Below, piece by piece: positions 61,201-64,000 of a DNA stretch of 64,000 bases. The stretch spans positions 744,001-808,000 of the forward strand of contig CADCXA010000041.1 in the NCBI GenBank assembly GCA_902806565.1, read 5' to 3'. The DNA comes from Hypoxylon rubiginosum. Its lineage: Eukaryota > Ascomycota > Sordariomycetes > Xylariales > Hypoxylaceae. Position 1 is the stretch's first letter, and each line of letters starts with the position of its first letter. The position numbers and the translations under genes are program-made. Below the pieces are notes generated by a model. The model was not told where the DNA came from. It worked only from the letters and a program-made list of their open reading frames with translations, and ran no database searches.

Positions 61201-63220
61201 ATTATTTTATTTTTCTTAGTTTTAGATTTTTAAAAATATTTAAATTAATAAAATATATTTAAACTAATTTCATTTAATAATTAATATTGTTTTAAAGTAT
61301 AATATAAATAATAAGTATAATAAAAATCCCTTATATAAAAATTAAAAGTTATTTTAAATAGCGTATAAATTTTTTTATATTTAATATAAATTTTAATAAA
61401 CTTATATATATTTATTATATAAAAATAAAAAAAAAATAAATAATATATAATTATAATAAACTGGTTTTAAATAATAATAAACTTTAAAAAAACTTAATTA
61501 TATACTAAGATATAATAATATTTATATATTAAAAATAAATAAAATAATAATAATTAAGAAAAACATTTAATATTAATTAAAGTTAAAAGATATAAGTAAA
61601 AAATTTAAGTAAAAAATAAGAAAATTTATAAATAAAAAAAAATATATATAAAACCTATTTTCTTTTAGGTTAATATTTTTAGAACATATTTAATATATTT
61701 TATTATATAAAAAATAAATAAAATAGGAAATTTTAAAAAAATAAATATATATTAAAATTACTTAAATATTTAAATTATATATTAACATATTATTAATTTC
61801 TTTTAAATTTTATTAAAAGTAATTAAATATTATTAAAGTATAATAATTAAAATTAAATATAAATATATTTTATTTTAACTTTTATTTTAATATATTTAAT
61901 GTTATTAGCTTTTATTTAATTTTATATTTAATATTTTTAAGCTTTAAAAAAAAACTAAATATTTTATTAAACTTTAATAAAATAAACATTAATATAAGTT
62001 TTAATAAAAAACTTAAATTATTATTTATTATAATTAAGTTAATTAATATTAATAACAGTAAAAAGTTATTTTTTTTAAAAACCGTAGATAAAAAAGGCAA
62101 ACCATCTAGCGAACTTATAAAAATAAAAGCTTTTTTATTTATAAATATAACTAGAAATAATGTTAATTTATAAAAATTATTTTTTTAATAAAACCATTTT
62201 TAGTATGGTTTATTAAAGTTTTAAAAAAGGTTAAAAAATAAACTTTGTTTTTATAATAATAAGTTTTTATTAATTAAAAAAAAAAAAAAAAATTATAATA
62301 TAAAATAGCTTTTTATAAAAAAAACATTAAAAAATTTACTAAAAAAGTTATTAATATTATAAAAAACTTATATATATAACTAGGAATATTTATTATTAAT
62401 AAAAACCTTAAAATATTATAATTTTATAAAGTAATTATTTATATTATTTAATAAATAATTATTAAAACTTTAATTTAAAAAGTAATAATTAAAAGCGATT
62501 TTTACAAAAAATTTATATAGAAAAGGCGGGAAAAGATTTAAAATTAAATAATAAAAAAATAATTTTATAGTTTTAAAAAATATAAATTAATAAGTTAATT
62601 TTATTTATTTAAAGTTAATTTTATTATTATTATTATTATTATTTTTAGTTTAATATTACTAGTAAATAATTATTTTTTATTAATTTAAAATATAAAACTG
62701 TTTAATAAACTTAGTTTTTAAATAAATTTAATAAATATATATATATTTTTAAAAAAGTAAATTATAATAAATAAAAAAGTTATAATAACAATATATTAAT
62801 TATTAAAATAAAAGGCAGTTATAATATTAAAAATAAAAAAAAATATTTATATATTTTAAATTTAAAAAATTTTTATAACTAGGCTTTAATATTAAAAAAT
62901 ACTTATTTTATTATATAATTTAATAAGTTAAATAAATATTTATTATAAATATTAAAGGTTAAGTTATAGTTAAGTAAAAATAAAAATAAAAACCTAAATA
63001 TAATAAAAATAAAAAAATAAGAAAATAAAAGAAAAGAAAAGAAATATATAAAAATAAAAGGATAAATTTAATTTTTTATTACGTGTAAATATAAATGTAA
63101 ATTAATATTTTATTATTAATATAATATAAGATATTTAAAGGATATTTATAATTAAAAGTTTAAATTAATATAAGTAATTTATTTTTAAATTAATATATTT
63201 TATTTTTAAAAATTTAACTA
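58246..63220. other. AT-rich, RIP-like DNA without genes
   Basis: Composition is the same as the neighbouring repeat and there is no coding signal. It is probably the rest of the same element, whose counterpart would lie left of position 1. No boundary can be seen. Confidence 0.6.
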
Positions 63221-63960
63221 GTTATAAGTTATTTATTTTTTAAACGTAACTAGCTAAGTTTTATTAAATATATTTATTATTTTTAAAAATTTTAATAGTT
63301 ATAAATTATTTATTTTTTAAATATATTTAATTAAGTTTAATTAAATATATTTAAATTAAAATTAAAATTTAAATATTTTTTTATAAGTTTTATAAATATA
63401 ATAAAAAAAGGTTTAAATTAATTAAATAGTAAAAATAATAATTATTTATTTATTTTTTAACTATGGTTAATTAAATTTAATTAATTATATTTAAAGTTAA
63501 TTAAAAAATTAATATTTTTTTATAAGGCTTATAAACGTAATTAAAAAAATAATAAATTAATTAAATAACTAAAAATTAAATAAATAAAAATTATTTATTT
63601 TTTAATTATATTTAATTAAATTTAATTAATTATATTTAAGGTTAATTAAAAAATTAATATTTTTTTATAAAACTTATAAATATAATATAAAAACTATAAG
63701 TTAATTAAATAATTAAAAATTTAATTATTTATTTTATAAATATATTTAATTAAGTTTAATTAAATTTATTTAAAAATATTTTAAATATATTAAAATTTTA
63801 TTTTATATATTTATATATTTTTTAAATACATTTAATTAAATTTAATTAAATATATTTAAAAATAATAATTAAAATATATTAAAATATTTTTTTATAAGTT
63901 TATATATTTTTTAAACGTGTTTAATTAAGCTTAATTAAGTTTATTTATATTGTAATTAAA
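63221..63960. repeat. Degenerate tandem array with a palindromic core
   Basis: Blocks starting with ATTATTTATTTTTTAA-like sequence begin near 63,226, 63,305, 63,443, 63,590, 63,724, 63,811 and 63,899. Spacings fall into two classes, about 80-90 and 134-147 bp. Each block carries TTTAATTAAGTTTAATTAA or close variants, a partly palindromic core. Units differ chiefly by G/A and C/T. Confidence 0.7.
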
Positions 63961-64000
63961 AAACTAAATTATTTTTTTATAAATTTTATAAACATAGTAA

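Noticed and set aside
61912..62100. 62-codon frame on the minus strand in the right AT-rich block
   Set aside because: It consists almost only of Ile, Leu, Asn, Lys and Phe codons, as expected from any AT-only sequence.
63221..63960. CRISPR-like spaced repeats
   Set aside because: The genome is eukaryotic, spacers are not unique, and the units are degenerate AT-rich tandem copies.

Overview
The window is nuclear DNA from a filamentous ascomycete (Pezizomycotina, probably a Sordariomycete; the class is inferred). The evidence is short spliceosomal introns of about 50-130 nt with GTAAGT-like donors and CTAAC/CTGAC branch sites, fungal-type genes (HapX, a C2H2/fungal_trans regulator, methanol-oxidase-like GMC enzyme, Sen2, glucosylceramide synthase), and extremely AT-rich blocks typical of repeat-induced point mutation (RIP).

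The layout is bipartite. Positions 1 to about 7,437 and about 50,620 to 64,000 are AT-rich, gene-free DNA. Between them lies a 43 kb island of normal composition. Read against each other, the two AT-rich blocks are copies of one element in opposite orientation. Left position p pairs with right position about 58,233 minus p, and this sum is the same (within 1-2 bp) at positions 24, 3,711 and 7,479. At least 7.5 kb is therefore repeated collinearly, and the repeat runs off the left edge. Most differences are C/T or G/A. The last 140 bp or so of the left copy (about 7,441-7,580) escaped mutation and shows the element's original sequence.

Island, left to right: FAD monooxygenase (+, 4 exons); a 3.5 kb gene-free stretch with a tRNA-like relic; alcohol oxidase (+, 12 exons); MFS transporter (+); SEN2 (-); ceramide glucosyltransferase (+); an 1,798-residue conserved-looking protein (-); a 5.8 kb gene-free stretch; cytosolic glutamyl-tRNA synthetase (-) sharing a 431 bp divergent promoter with mitochondrial ribosomal protein L1 (+); COG2 (-), divergent from the iron regulator hapX (+); a small secreted cysteine-rich protein (-); a small orphan ORF (+); and a C2H2 transcription factor (-) next to the right AT-rich border.

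Most genes are core functions (tRNA splicing and charging, mitochondrial translation, Golgi tethering, sphingolipid synthesis, iron homeostasis), so this is ordinary chromosome and not an accessory replicon. The accessory-looking parts are the monooxygenase/oxidase/transporter end, the secreted protein and the borders. Exon structures below were worked out by hand from splice signals and reading-frame continuity; there is no transcript evidence.
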